This document shows positions 1 through 12,969 of a stretch of 64,000 bases of DNA, one piece after another (within the stretch, counting starts at the first letter, position 1; each line of letters starts with the position of its first letter). The notes under the pieces were generated by a model. It was not told the DNA's origin and made no database searches. It was given only the letters and a program-made list of their open reading frames with translations. The stretch is from Perca fluviatilis. Lineage: Eukaryota; Chordata; Actinopteri; Perciformes; Percidae. Location of the stretch: assembly GCF_010015445.1 (NCBI RefSeq), contig NC_053119.1:7908550-7972549 (forward strand), read 5' to 3'. The translations under genes were made by a program, and so were the position numbers.

Positions 1-243
1 AGTTGAAGTTTAAAACACACACCCCGTGGTCACAAAACATAAAGGGACTTTTGAAGTTCTTTCTCATAGGTTCATTCTGATATAATGTTAAACCACTGCC
101 CGTTTGGGGCTCAGTAACAACTGCAAATCAGCATCACCACTACACAATGAATAGCACACAGTCCATTTGCTGTGCTACACTTCAGTTAGGTAGTTCAGTT
201 TAAAACATGCTGAGCCTTCGATGAGCTCACTCTTAAGGAATCT

Positions 244-343
<100 letters not shown>

Positions 344-1014
344 CATCTCGCTGTGCCAGGGATGTCAACATCATGCCAGAGCGAGACAATCCTTCCTCAA
401 CATTCCACTCAGGAAGTAGTGTAAGGAAGATAACAAGCAAATGGGAAAGGGGGGGGGGGGTTGTGTAGTTGAGTGTGCATGTATTTGTGTCTGTGTGCAC
501 ATCAGCCATAAAATCTTGAATAAGCAACACAAGTGGCCAAGCTAAGGCTAATTAATAGTGACCAGGAAGCGTGAGGTTTGTTTTCTTTGTGCAGCTGAAC
601 ATTAAATTAGAGGCGTTATCTCGGCCCCTCAGGCCCCCGGTCGCCATTTTTTGATTGATCCCTGTTGAAAAAATCAGGCCACAGGTCAGGCTGTGGAAAC
701 AACAGCTGTGGAGCTGGCAGAGGTTTTGACGAAGGGCACTTCAGTAGGGTAGGGGAGTGTTGTTTTGCCGTTGGATAAGTCGCTGCCCACAATCTCAGAT
801 TTGTTCAGCAATTCAATGAATTCAGACCAATTACAGCTTTGTAGGAGAATGGGGATGTCATCTTCCTACTTAGCTAGCTAGCTACCTAGCCACATCCATG
901 AAGAAGTCCTACCGAAAATGGCCACAAAAATGGTGACAAATTGATTTATCAAGTGAAGAATGATAAAGCTGTACAGGTTTTTAAAGGTTTTTAAGACCCT
1001 AACCCTTTGAAAGG

Positions 1015-1170
1015 CTGAATAGAAACAATTCTTAGCAGCTCAGACAAAGTCAGTAACTAGCTGGTAAAGAAAGTGGAACTCCTAGCAGCTAAATAGCCAG
1101 CTATTTCCCCCAGGAGTTGGTGGAGACCAAACCAGGGCTAAAGGGGGAGCCAATATTGGACTTAAACTGT
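1015..1170. repeat. interspersed repeat family D, copy 1
   Basis: It shares ACTAGCTGGTAAAGAAA, CTAGCAGCTAA and GGAGCCAATATT-like sequence with 26230-26400. No ends were resolved. Confidence 0.55.
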
Positions 1171-1379
1171 ATGATGGGTAACCGTAATTGTTTACTCATA
1201 ACTTAATGAGACAAAGAAATGCCAGTGTGTGTCTTTCAGCTTGTTTTAATTGTCCCATAGGGTCACAAAAAGTGAGATTTCCATGTGTTTTTGGTTTATA
1301 AAGCAGGTCGAGGTGCTATATAAATACTGTGAAAGTATCAAAACCCTCAATCACAGAGAAATGCACAAAGCCCGTATTT

Positions 1380-1690
1380 AGAAACTGTGCCTTTAAACGA
1401 GCACGTCAGGACTTCCGTACAGTTGTGATGTCACAACTATACATTATATGGGTAAAACATGAAGTTACAGTCATTCCCCGGCTGCAATGACGGAAGTGAA
1501 GAGACGTTGAGAGTGCAGATGCGGAAGACCTGGAAACGCTAACCAATCAGAGCAAAACCGCTAAAACGGATCGTTTCAGACAGAGGGTGAATACAGGTAT
1601 ATTATGAGTATACCGTATTACAGTATATATCAGACAGACAGATGTAAAAGTATAAACCTGAAAATTAGCATAATATGGGACCTTTAACAT
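1380..1690. repeat. probable interspersed repeat, TTAAAGGTCCCATATTATGC end
   Basis: The right end GCATAATATGGGACCTTTAA resembles, but is not identical to, family A ends (GCATAATATGAGCACTTTAA). This suggests a related TTAA-targeting element. The left end is unclear. Confidence 0.45.
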
Positions 1691-2519
1691 TTGTTTGTAC
1701 AAAAATGTATTAATGCAGATTTAAATAATAAATGTTCCTATATTCATCTTTTACAGAAAATTGTATAAGAAATGTCCATCCTTATTACAGTGTAATGCAA
1801 GTTGTGTGTCTTATAAATACCTTTTAACGACAAAACAAAAGCAAATGTTTTTGACCAATACAATATCAATGCAAAATATCCCTTAAAACAATGTGATTCT
1901 GCAATGGCGTGGGTGGTCAAATCAAGCACCCCTTCTTACTGCACTGTGGCCGTGGGTGGTGGTGGGTCAGATGGTCACATTCACCCATGAGTGGCATAAG
2001 GACAGTAATGGCCCTCCATGTTTATCTTTGTGCAGCCTATCAGTCTGTCTGAAGTTGTTTTGTTCCTCTGTCATTTTTATGCCTCGTTGCTTTTCTCTTC
2101 ATCCTGTCACCTCTCCGTGTCTATCTCTCCATCACCCCTTCACACCATTTCTCACTCACTTGTTTCTTGTCACACACTCTCTCTTGCACACTCGTCTTTT
2201 GTTTCTCCCCCTTATTTTCCCCTTTTTCCCCCCTCCTGTTTTTTAAAAATATCTCTCTCTCTTTGTCATTACATGCCCCATTAACCCTTAGCCACTAACA
2301 TAAGCACACCGCAGTGTCGTTGCATAGAAGTGTCTATATAAAGTCTCCCTCACCCCTCCATCCCTCAACCCCCTCCTCCCTTTCTTCCCACAATCCTCTA
2401 CGCCTCTCAGCCCACCCGACCGACGCAGAGTTTCCTGGCCTTGGTTCAGGAAATTGCCGCTCCAAAGAAGGAGGAGGATGGAAACTTAGAGACGGCTGCT
2501 TTGCCTTGGATACAATAAT

Positions 2520-2626
<107 letters not shown>

Positions 2627-3714
2627 TAAGAGAGAGAAGGAGGATGTACACACTGTCTGTCTTTGTAATTAGGCAAAGTGTCTGGATGTCTATTTTATCA
2701 AGACATAGTGTGGGAAAATGAAGATGCTCAAATGAACAAGGAAAGGAGAGGCAACATTTTGGGGCTGTTTCTTTTTCTGCCTTCTTTACTCTGCGTTGCC
2801 CTATTCTTACTTGCTTCTCTAAATCTTGCCCTTCTTCCCTTTATCACACTCCTCACTGGCCCTTTTCAGACATGAATTCTTTAACGTTGTTGCTCAGCTT
2901 CCTGTTAAAGAACTGGCTTTTTGGCATTACAACAGTGACGTAAATGTTCCACAACGGCTCTATTCAAACTGACTGGAAAGTTATGGATATAGATAGAGCT
3001 ACAATGCTAATTGTACCTTGTGCATGAGAGGGAACAGTGGCACTGTTGGAGTGCAGGGGTTAGTTAGAAAGCAAAAATATCAGGAGTCAACGGGAGTGTT
3101 TGCAGTCCTCTCACATATCATCAATGTCCCTATTAATTAGCTTATTAATATATAATTCTGCTATTTTTCCTACTACATTCTGAAAGGGGCGTGAGAATAG
3201 TTCAAAATGACACAATGTCAGTTTGTGACTGTCGTTTAACTCCTTTTTGCTCCCATGTTGTAGCAAGTTGTAAAGTGCATGCCGGACATGTGTAAGCAGT
3301 TGGCATGAAAAAAAGTTGAAAAGCTTTGGAGACTGATAGTCTGACGACTCTAGTAGTGTTACAAGTGTTTTCCCATGCACTGCGTGAGGATAAAAATAGA
3401 TCTTCACAGACTGATCTATGTTTCTTTGTCAAGTTAACATCTAGATTGCCGTTGCAACATTGCAACATGAGGCTGCTTTCATCCCTCTCTCCCTTCCTCT
3501 TTTCTCCTTTTTTCTTCTACTCACACCTGCTTGTCACGTCACTTTGCTCTCATGTCTCTCTTTGTTAATAGTTTCTCTGTCTCTCCTCTCCCCTCTCTCC
3601 CTAACATTTCTTTCAACATCCTGTGGTCCTCAGTGGTGAAAGAAGAATTACGTTTTTTCCTCTCTGGTGTTCCTCAGTTCCGGTGACTCAGTCTTGCCTT
3701 CGAACAACAGAGTT

Positions 3715-3795
3715 TGTATTTGTATTTATTATAAGGATCCCCATTAGCTGACGCCTAGACGACCAGCTAGTCTTCCTGGGGTCCAAGTTCCCTTC
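3715..3795. repeat. short interspersed-repeat fragment
   Basis: AAGGATCCCCATTAGCTG and TCTTCCTGGGGTCCAAG match the style of a common fish repeat fragment. No flanking structure is visible. Confidence 0.4.
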
Positions 3796-6235
3796 TCATA
3801 TGTGAGAAAAATATGTGTTTTCTTAGTGTTTGCACACACTAACCCCAGATCCCTTCAACAAAGAGAGAAACACAAAGGCCAGTTTGTGACAGAGGCTTTA
3901 CTTCAAACTGTCCAGAATACAGTGTTCTGCGATGTATATACATTTATGATTGGATGTTCCTTTCCATGATGTTTCTTAGGAATTGCAAATTGGTCATTTG
4001 ATCAAATAAACCTTATTTTTGTCAATGCTCATCTTTGTACTAATGATTTGATCTTAGAGAGTTTCATGCTCACCCAAACTCCAAATCAATCAAATACCTA
4101 CAATCTCTCATGTAAATGAACTTTTCGCTTTCTGGAAGCCTTGATATCTGAAAATAATTTCTTCCACTTTGGTTCTCTAGCAGGTGCTACTACCTCAAAC
4201 CATGACAGCAAATGTCCCATATACTCAAACCGAGGCAAAAAGAGAAATACTGGCTTACTTAACGGAATTAAAATGCTGGAGCATGAGCAAAATTGTGGCT
4301 ACAAGAGGTAGAAACACAGAATTACTATTATTTTTCAATGAACAGGGAGGGCTTTGGTGAGGCTGTTACTGGAAGTGTCCTTCAACCAGGCATCCAGTAG
4401 CGTCCATCTTTAGCTCTTGGTCCTCATCTCTCGCCTCTTTGATGCCAGCTGGGATTCCTCACTCTCCATGCCAGGAAACCACAAGGCCTTGGTCCACACT
4501 CCGCCTCTAAAAACTCTTACACACATGCAGACACAAGGACAACCAATGTGAAGCAAGTCTGTATGAGCATGCTCTGATATACACACAAAACTATAGCCAC
4601 AACACACACACACACACACATGTGTACTGACAAACAAAAAGTTTACTGATTCACTCAGAAACACACTGGCATCTCTTTCTCACACACACACACACACACA
4701 CTGACACAATCAGTGTAAAATCACAATGCAGCGAGCCAGAATACTCTGCAGATGACGTGCGTTTTGCCCTGCCACAAATCCACCTCCGAGCTCCTTTTCT
4801 GTCAACACTGGTGTCTCCCCTTTTTCCTTCAGTTGTAAGTTGTTGGCAGCAGGTTGCTATGACAACATTAGGTTGCCAAGGCAACCGTGGTAAGGAGCTT
4901 GCATAACTCAGGGATGACTCGCCCACCACCTCCTCCAGGTTCTGTGGTTTTGGATACTGTACTGGGCACTGGGACAACATGGCTGACTCACGCCAGACGG
5001 GGCCAGTTCGGATCCAAAATAAGACATCAGAGGAAAAAAAGGTTCCACAGAGAGAGTAAATGACAAGCTTCTTTATAGTTTACAGGCCTGAACGGTATTT
5101 TTTAACAGAGAATGATTCACAATTGAGAAAAATGTTTGATCAACACATCCTCATGCCTAAACAATATGATAATTGGATTTCCAAAGACTCCCAAAACGAC
5201 ACATAAGACCAATACTGCTGCATGGAGGCAGATTAGTCATGTGACTGTTCTATTTAACATAATGGGTGCAGTTTTAAACAAGTAGTTAATGTTGTTGGTA
5301 ACGGGACTAGGCATACTTAGATAGGGTTAGTTAAACATCAGGGATTAGCTTCAAATGAGTCAGGTAAAAAACTACTAAAATGAGGACGTAACGTGACGGA
5401 CATCATAGTGTCATAGACTAAAGTCCGTAAAACTTCTGTTAATTTCAAAATGATAGTGGACTTGTAAGTTTCACATGGAACACAAACCCCTATCTCCTGA
5501 GTGAAAGCCCTGTGATTGTTTGACTCGTACCTTACCCCAACCTACCTCCTTATGTGGAATTTAACGCTCTCATACTTTGTCACCTTACTTCCTCCTTTGC
5601 TCTCGCAAAACATAATTGTCGGTCGTTATGAGCGGGATGGAAAAATGGTGTGACAGTTGTAAACCAAAAAGAGACAAGACTGCAGAGACTTCCATGGGTT
5701 CTGGAGTGGATTTTAGAGGATCTCTATTCTGTAGTAACATGTAGCCATAATATAGTGGCTTCAAAGATTCCTAAAGAAGTAAAGTAGTCCATGGTATGGA
5801 CAATACGTTCTGCCAATACCACAATGCAATGCTCTGCATTTTCTAGTAGTAGTAGATAAACACTGACTCAACAGCTGTCAGGGATTACGCAAAAATGATG
5901 ATAAGAGTCAGAAATGTCAATTAACTGACTGTTTAGATTTAAACGGAACTAAAAGGCTGAAAGAATTTGGCATGGGAATATTTTTATTATTATTTAGTTT
6001 TCATGGAAGAAATATTTTGTCCACAGTTGATCAGATCAGGTCCTCTGAAGGACACTTAAGGAAAGCATTCAGGAGGCTTGCATATCAAGAACTCAACAGG
6101 AAAAAGGCAAGAGGCGTGAAAGACTAGCGATGTCGTCTGCCACATGTGTGGGAATTCCGTAGGATGTAGGAGAGTTTGTCAAAAGCCTGACAGGGAAACC
6201 CTATCATCCCATGAAATTCCTTCCGAAGCCTCTCA

Positions 6236-6236
<1 letters not shown>

Positions 6237-6326
<90 letters not shown>
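6237..6326. repeat. (CA)n microsatellite
   Basis: 45 uninterrupted CA units. Confidence 0.98.
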
Positions 6327-6328
<2 letters not shown>

Positions 6329-8262
6329 CTGAAATGTACAAACACTTGCATTCAGGAGGCCTCGCACGCATACACTCTCACATACCCACAGACTCACACG
6401 TACACACAATAGAAGGAGGGAAAACCCATGGAAAAAAATTTGGGAACGTCATGATCCCTGCATGTCTGAGGACACCCCTATGGCCACGTGGTGCAGTCCA
6501 GATGGGCGAGTGAGCTGCGTTATGGAGTATTGTGTGTGGCTGGACACATATGGGTCGGTGGCAGGGATTTCCTCAGCCTGTTCGTGGAAAGCTGCTGCGC
6601 TAATGGGGCTTCAGTCGATGTGTGTAAATCTGTCCTGCAGGAACACACCCTCATCCTCTGGCTCACATTGTCCCGTGTCAGAGTATTGTATGCCGCCTGG
6701 TAGCCGAGAGGATATGACGCCATGTTTTGGAGCTCTGGATGTGAAAACGATACCCCAGAGTGTTCTCTTGTTACCCAAATAGGCCTCAGCTGGCTGCTTC
6801 CATGTATTGTCACAGAGAGGGGTACAGAAGAGAGGCTTGGCATTGACTCCCCCAATGGATTTCTCTTCAACAACTTTATCAGGAGGGAAAATATAAAAAC
6901 ACGGTAGGGGAAATGATCCCAGAGGGCGTAAACTACACTGTGTACTTTTTCCTTTGAGCTGACAGGGGAAGCTGTGTCATGGATTATGAAGAAAAGGTTT
7001 GATGTGATTGGACAGGCTTTCCTTGTGCTTGAAAACAGTCATCACAGAACAATCTGGTGTCCTCATGGCATAGCCTTGCAGGGTTTTTCGTCTGAATGCT
7101 TCTGTAGACAGTTAGATGGACCATTTGGTTTGGGCTCCATACCTGCAGTAATTTTTAGTTTTTGTTGATTTCCCAAAAAAGGAAAATCATCAGGATTCAA
7201 AAACCTTAAGAAGCCCGTAAGAACAGAAAATTGGTGTGAAGTCTAAAATGAATGGGTAAAGGCATGGCTATGCTTGCAAGAAATAGTTTGTATGATGTGT
7301 TGTCCAATCATTTTGGAAAGCAAAGTGTTTATAGCTGTTCCAAATGGCGACACTCAAAGGATGAGTGAAAAGCCAGTTGTCATAGAAAGGGACGACACAC
7401 AATAATCGTTTAAAAGTGGGCATAATTGCGCACATCTTCTGAGTCTCTTCCTGAAAAGCATTAATAGCCTTGCACTTGGTTATAAAGATGGAAAGTGAAA
7501 TAAATAGTTGTGTAAAGAATGATAAAGCTTGAGAGAGAAGTTTAAATCCTGCTTGCTTTCTCACACACCTGGCCAATCGCTGCATGAAGTGGGCGTGCTT
7601 GGTAAAATGTCGGTTTCGGAGAGCGCTCCCATTCGCGACAGAAAGGTGTGGTGGAAGTTGTTTCAGACGCTTTTCGAGCATCCAACCTCTGTTGAAGTAT
7701 ACTGACACCTTAAGGTTCCTCCTACTTCCTGAGTAGCTATCTCCTAACCTCTTAACCAATCTGGAAGTGCAACAGAAAGTTAACACAACTGAAATGTTGG
7801 TTGCTCGTTGCATGGAAAACCTGTAATGCAGTAAGTACAGTTGAAGTACAGTTGAACCAGGAGGTCAATCTGCGAAAAAGATGTTTAATGTTTGCCATTG
7901 TTTTCTTCTCATAAAAAAGTTTTTGTTCTTGTTTCTTAAAGTGTCACCATTTCCCATATCTTGGCAATGAAGTTATTGAGTAAAATGTTTTATAATTGAT
8001 TGGAATAATAACCAAAACCCCAAATAAGAGAACCCCTCCCCCCCCCCCAACTTTTCTTTAACATCTACAGCTACAACCTACAGCTGGACACTTATCATTA
8101 TCACGGACCAAATGACTGTAGATAAATACTTAAACTTGTATGACTATCAAGAAGGATGTAGCTATAAGAGCTTACGGTAGGCCTACTCAGTGAATTGGAT
8201 ACAAAAAAAAGATTAAACAGAGTTGGGCACTCCGTGATATATCAGGATCAGATGTGGTCTCG

Positions 8263-8264
<2 letters not shown>

Positions 8265-8308
<44 letters not shown>
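8265..8308. repeat. (CT)n microsatellite
   Basis: About 22 CT units with one TA interruption near the end. Confidence 0.95.
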
Positions 8309-9219
8309 CTGTTAGTGGGGTAGCTGGCCTCAGGCCCAGATTGGTCTTGGTTTCTAATTAATTCACTTACTGGGGTAATCTGTTCTGCTTATGATCAAAG
8401 TGTGGCCTACTGTCCCCAGTTGACCTGCTCATTCACCAAATGTTCCTCCACAGCTAACAATCTAACCTCTGGAGATAATTTGGAGGTTTACAATTCCGGA
8501 TAATGTCTGCTTTTTTCTTTGGCATATGTGCAGGGAAATTAAAAGCTTTGCCTTTCTGCTACCATAGTTAGACCATAAGTTAAGATGTGTATTTTCTGGT
8601 CTGCAGAAAAGGCAAAGACCCAAGACTGTACAGAAACGATCATAGACTTCAATGGTAGCAGCTCGCTATGGCCATTCACGGGTGCGGTACACATTTCCAT
8701 GGTAACAGCTCCACCAATCAGAGACGTCGCTGTTACGCTTTGGATTGTGGGTAGTGTGGTACTTTTTTCATAAGATCGCGAAGAAAACGTGTTTTTCTGA
8801 AAACAACGTTGATATCAAACAGACTTGTGGCTTCTACAGGGGCATTAACCTTTGCTTCACAATCTCCTAGCTCGTAGTGAGTCTATCTTGAATGGTTTAG
8901 ACATTATGGCTAATAATCAAAATCTTTATGGAGAAAATTAGTTCCGGAACCACACTGTTGAGCTCCATTTTGTTTGGAAGAGAATTTGTTAGTGTGACAT
9001 CATTAGTTTTTGTGACATCATATTGGGATTCTACACTTCTATGACACATCAAAGGAAAAAAAGTATCCCAGATTGAGGATTAGATCTCACACCAGAGACT
9101 ACGGGACTACAGAAGATTAGTATACAAAAAACGGAAGTATCGCAAACAAGTGCTGCATCTGAAGAACATACATAGAGACAATCGAGAAGGAAGGGAGAGA
9201 GAACAACTCTGACGTCACC

Positions 9220-9738
9220 ATGGACCAACGTCAAACATCTACAGAGTCTGCTGATCCTTCTGTCTCTGCAGGTTGTGAGTCTCCAGCCGAGGCGGAGAGT
9301 GAGGACCCGCTCAGGTTGTTTGTTACCCTGCTGACAGTAAGAGTGATGAACAAGTGTCACGCTCTCCAGAACCGCAGCCAGGAAGACTGGATCTCCCACA
9401 TTAAGAGACTCATTAACCAGACGATGAAGGGGCTAACTGTCACTAAAGGCTTCTGCCCGGATGTGAGGAGCATGAAGAAAGTGTGCAATGCTGTGCTGAA
9501 AGACCTGCAAAATAATTTTTGCAGCAGGCGCCTGCTGGAGGCTGTAATGTTGCTACAGGACCAAGTTGTGGACGCAACCATCGTAAAGTCTTTGCAAGCC
9601 CACGTCAAAGAGCTGTCTGATCGGCTTGAAAAGAAGGCTGCCCCCCGCTGTTGGTGGAAAGATGTGCTCCGGGCCATGGGTTTCTCTGCATGTATACTGG
9701 CTTCATTTTCATTTCTTTTAATCACACTCATCCCATAA
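9220..9738 (+). CDS. unrecognised 172-residue ORF with C-terminal membrane segment
   Basis: An intronless frame runs from an ATG in a strong context (gtcaccATGg) to TAA at 9736-9738. The predicted protein has an acidic, Ser-rich N-terminus (1-30). A charged, mostly helical-looking middle (31-140) includes DPLRLFVTLLTVRVMNK and LEAVMLLQDQVVDATIVKSL. Then come RCWWKD and a hydrophobic segment at about 153-171 that reaches the C-terminus, as in tail-anchored proteins. I do not recognise the family. It could be a small lineage-specific gene, a retrocopy, or an ORF carried in a repeated element: it lies between fish-type repeat sequence upstream and a 46-bp tandem array starting 20 bp after the stop. 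The composition looks like real protein, not chance. Confidence 0.5.
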   Translation: MDQRQTSTESADPSVSAGCESPAEAESEDPLRLFVTLLTVRVMNKCHALQNRSQEDWISHIKRLINQTMKGLTVTKGFCPDVRSMKKVCNAVLKDLQNNFCSRRLLEAVMLLQDQVVDATIVKSLQAHVKELSDRLEKKAAPRCWWKDVLRAMGFSACILASFSFLLITLIP

Positions 9739-9758
9739 AGCAGCACACCAGTCTGAAC

Positions 9759-10172
9759 CTGAAGTCTCTTTTATATAGACCTTAGTGGTCCCCTAATACT
9801 GTATCTGAAGTCTCTTTTATATAGACCTTAGTGGTCCCCTAATACTGTATCTGAAGTCTCTTTTATATAGGCCTTAGTGGTCCCTTAATACTGTATCTAA
9901 AGTCTCTTTTATATAGACCTTAGTGGTCCCCTAATACTGTATCTGAAGTCTCTTTTATATAGACCTTAGTGGTCCCCTAATACTGTATCTGAAGTCTCTT
10001 TTATATAGACCTTAGTGGTCCCCTAATACTGTATCTAAAGTCTCTTTTATATAGACCTTAGTGGTCCCCTAATACTGTATCTGAAGTCTCTTTTATATAG
10101 GCCTTAGTGGTCCCCTAATACTGTATCTGAAGTCTCTTTTATATAGACCTTAGTGGTCCCCTAATACTGTAT
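9759..10172 (+). repeat. tandem array, 9 copies of a 46-bp unit
   Basis: The 46-bp unit starts CTGAAGTCTCTTTTATATAG and contains AGTGGTCCCCTAATACTG. Exactly nine units fit 414 bp. They differ by a few substitutions (GACC/GGCC, CTGAAG/CTAAAG), so the array is nearly homogeneous. Confidence 0.95.
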
Positions 10173-10566
10173 CTGAAGTATCTTTCCCGAAATTCAGCCT
10201 TGGTGCAGAATTCCAGCCACTAGAGCCAGTCTCACAATGAGCTTTCCTTAGGATGTGTCATTTCTGTGTCTGTAGCTATTAAGGAGGAGAGAGGGGGGGG
10301 GGAGCAAGGTGGAGGGGGGTGTGTGGCCTTGACCAACTGCCACTTTGCTCATTTGAAAGCCATGATGTCTCTCTCTCTTTCTCATGGGCGGGCCAAATTC
10401 TCTGGGCGGGCAAAGCAGAGAAAGGGGAGGTAACCTTGCTCCTTATGACCTCATAAGGAGAAGATTCCTGATCGGCCCATCTGAGCTTTCATTTTCTCAA
10501 AGGCAGAGCAGGATACCCAGGGCTCGGTTTACACCTATCGCCATTTCAAAACCTTATTTGATTAGC
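10173..10566. repeat. probable interspersed repeat continuing from the tandem array
   Basis: After the last 46-bp unit the sequence runs through a G-rich tract and the two GGGCGGGC motifs near 10386 and 10406. It has the look of a multicopy fish repeat but has no terminal repeats that I can see. No gene is visible. Confidence 0.4.
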
Positions 10567-10991
10567 ATTCTCACTGAAGGCATCAAAACTATGAATGAAC
10601 ACATATGGAATTATGTACTTAACAAAATTCAAGATTCTTAAAAGTAGCCACCCTTTGCTTTTTTATTAATGAGGGAAAGACTTCCACTAATTAACCCTGA
10701 CAATGCACACCTGTGAAGGTAAAACCATTTCAGGTGACTACCTCATGAAGCTCATTGAGAGAACACCAAGGGTTTGCAGAGTTATCAAAAAAAGCAAAGG
10801 GTGGCTACTTTGAAGAATCTAAAATATAAGACATGTTTTCAGTTATTTCACACTTTTTTGTTAAGTACATAATTCCATATGTGTTCATTCATAGTTTTGA
10901 TGCCTCCAGTAAGAATCTACAATGTAAATAGTCATGAAAATAAAGAAACACATTGAATGAGATGGTGTGTCCAAACGTTTGGCCTGTACTG
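10567..10991 (+). mobile_element. Tc1-like transposon remnant with inverted arms
   Basis: The right end reads GTGTCCAAACGTTTGGCC then TGTACTG before TA, the terminus of fish Tc1-like elements. The stretch at about 10700-10850 resembles the 3' flank of the Tc1 transposase gene. The left arm (10567-10662) is an inverted copy of part of the right arm (about 10790-10915) and lacks the outer terminus. No transposase frame survives. Confidence 0.8.
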
Positions 10992-12662
10992 TATACACAT
11001 TTATGCACACTTTCAGGATGCATAAACAGGAACAAAGACCCATACAAACACTATTCACCACCTTTGCATGCAGGTCCACACACACAATCACAGATTGAGT
11101 GTTCGCAGCCTGAGCACCACAGTCAGAAGCATGCATGGCCTCAGCGACCGCAGGAAGAGCACCGAGCGTTAATTCCTTCCACGGCTCCATGGTGCTGCGC
11201 ATTGTGAGCAGATGCGATTTATTGCAGCGAGAGGGGCCCAGTGTGTTCTCAAACAGGCACACAGAAACAGTGAGGCTCCTGTTCATGTGTCCTGTTAGAA
11301 GAGAAATGGTAGGAGCTTTACAGTGGAGCTAATAACTATGCCGTCTCTTACACACACACACACACACTCACACACACAGTACATCGTGGGAAAAAAACAG
11401 GGTCAGAGGGACCATGACACAAAGAGTGGCAACTAGTTATGTCCTTTTTTCCATTGAAGATCCTCCGGTGTTTCTAATAAGCAGTCAGGGTAAGGTTAGG
11501 TTAGGTCCAGGTTAACATTATGATTACTATTCATCATTTCAATAGTTTCCCACGAAAAATATGTCCTACAATTTCAAGATTCTGGAGGATTATGGCTGTT
11601 ATCTGTGACCCCAAGCTAATCTGTCAGTCAAGCGGTGTGTCCAATTAGTCAAACATCCCCTTTGGTCTGCTGTTTGACAAGTTTCTGCAGGTGGTGCTAA
11701 TCAGACACAGTGGCAGCCCTCATGAACGACTATAGACACTGGCTCTGGCTGTACTCAAGTCAATGCTAAAACCCCTAACCTCTCTCTATGGTTTTTTTTT
11801 CAACAACAAGAAGAAGAACGAAAGATGAAGACTGTTTAACACAGAATGTTACTTCTAATGTGAAGTGTGGTAGTTTTGAAGATGATTGTTTGACTGAGAT
11901 GATATCAGGATCTACACAACCATGGTGCACACACATACAGGCGTCACTTATTTTTGCCTGATTATACCTCTTCTCAGGACTGTGCGGACATGTGCAGCTT
12001 GTGTTTGATTAACATGCCCTTCACTCTCCTGTTGTAGTTTTTTTTTTTTTTCACCTGAGTGGAAAATTCTTGGTGGTGACCTCTTTTATTTTCCAGCATA
12101 GCTTTGCCCATCTTGAGCCGAAGTCTAGTCAAGCAGAATAAATGAAAACACCTGCGTGCATGTTTGCAGTTACTCTGCTGTTTTCAGGACCTTTAAATGA
12201 GGATATGTTGGTGTGTTTTGTTTGATTATCTTAAGCCGGGGTGTTCAGACTGACAGTGACACCAATTTATGCAGCCTACTTGAATAGTCTTTGCTTTTCT
12301 GAAGGGCATCTTTCTTCTCATATCTCTGCAGTTGTAGCTCTACATGCTCTTTTCACCCATGACCTCTGATATGTTTGAATACATTTGTCCAATCCAGTGG
12401 AAAGCAACATTGATACTACTCTTGGGGAATTTCATACTTTTTAAAAAGACGCAGGTATGGCCGTATCAATACTTAGTATTGATCCATCTATTGCTAGTAA
12501 CAACATGATGAACAGTAAACCCAAATTCAAGTTTACCAATGCCTACTGCCAGAGTTTTTCTACAGTATCCTGTATGGGTAGGACAAAGAGAAACATACAA
12601 CCTACACTTACATCTAAAATGTAAAACACGTCACAGGACACTTATACTGTACAATAAATGTG
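10992..12662. other. intergenic, nothing identified
   Basis: Non-coding sequence with short CA tracts (near 11350). No exons or transposon ends are visible. Confidence 0.6.
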
Positions 12663-12678
12663 AATGTCCTTACTGAGA

Positions 12679-12953
12679 AGAATGAGATGCCCGCACTCTG
12701 CTAATACTCCCATATGTTTATTGTGCTGCAACGTTTCGACCCTGCCAGGTCTTCCTCAGGCAAATGGCATTCAACAGTGGCTCAAACATATACATAAAGC
12801 ACATACATGGTCAGCTGATGCATACATGTACCCTATGTATATGCTATATGAGTATTAGCAGAGTGCGGGCATCTCATTCTTTTCAATTGTATCCAGCCCC
12901 TTTTTGCCCTGCACCTCACCAGTAGGGATGTGCACACTACCACTACTGCTCTA
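12679..12953. mobile_element. insertion with 16-bp direct flanks and inner inverted repeats
   Basis: AATGTCCTTACTGAGA occurs at 12663-12678 and again at 12954-12969. The insert opens with a roughly 31-bp sequence (AGAATGAGATGCCCGCACTC...) repeated in reverse complement at 12850-12880. The 16-bp duplication suggests LINE-driven retroposition; the inner inverted repeats suggest a MITE. The class is unresolved. Confidence 0.7.
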
Positions 12954-12969
12954 AATGTCCTTACTGAGA

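Noticed and set aside
7268..7813. Minus-strand 181-residue open frame
   Set aside because: No motif, domain or family resemblance, no obvious splice partners, and an unremarkable composition. A chance frame of this size is plausible in 64 kb, though a protein search would settle it.
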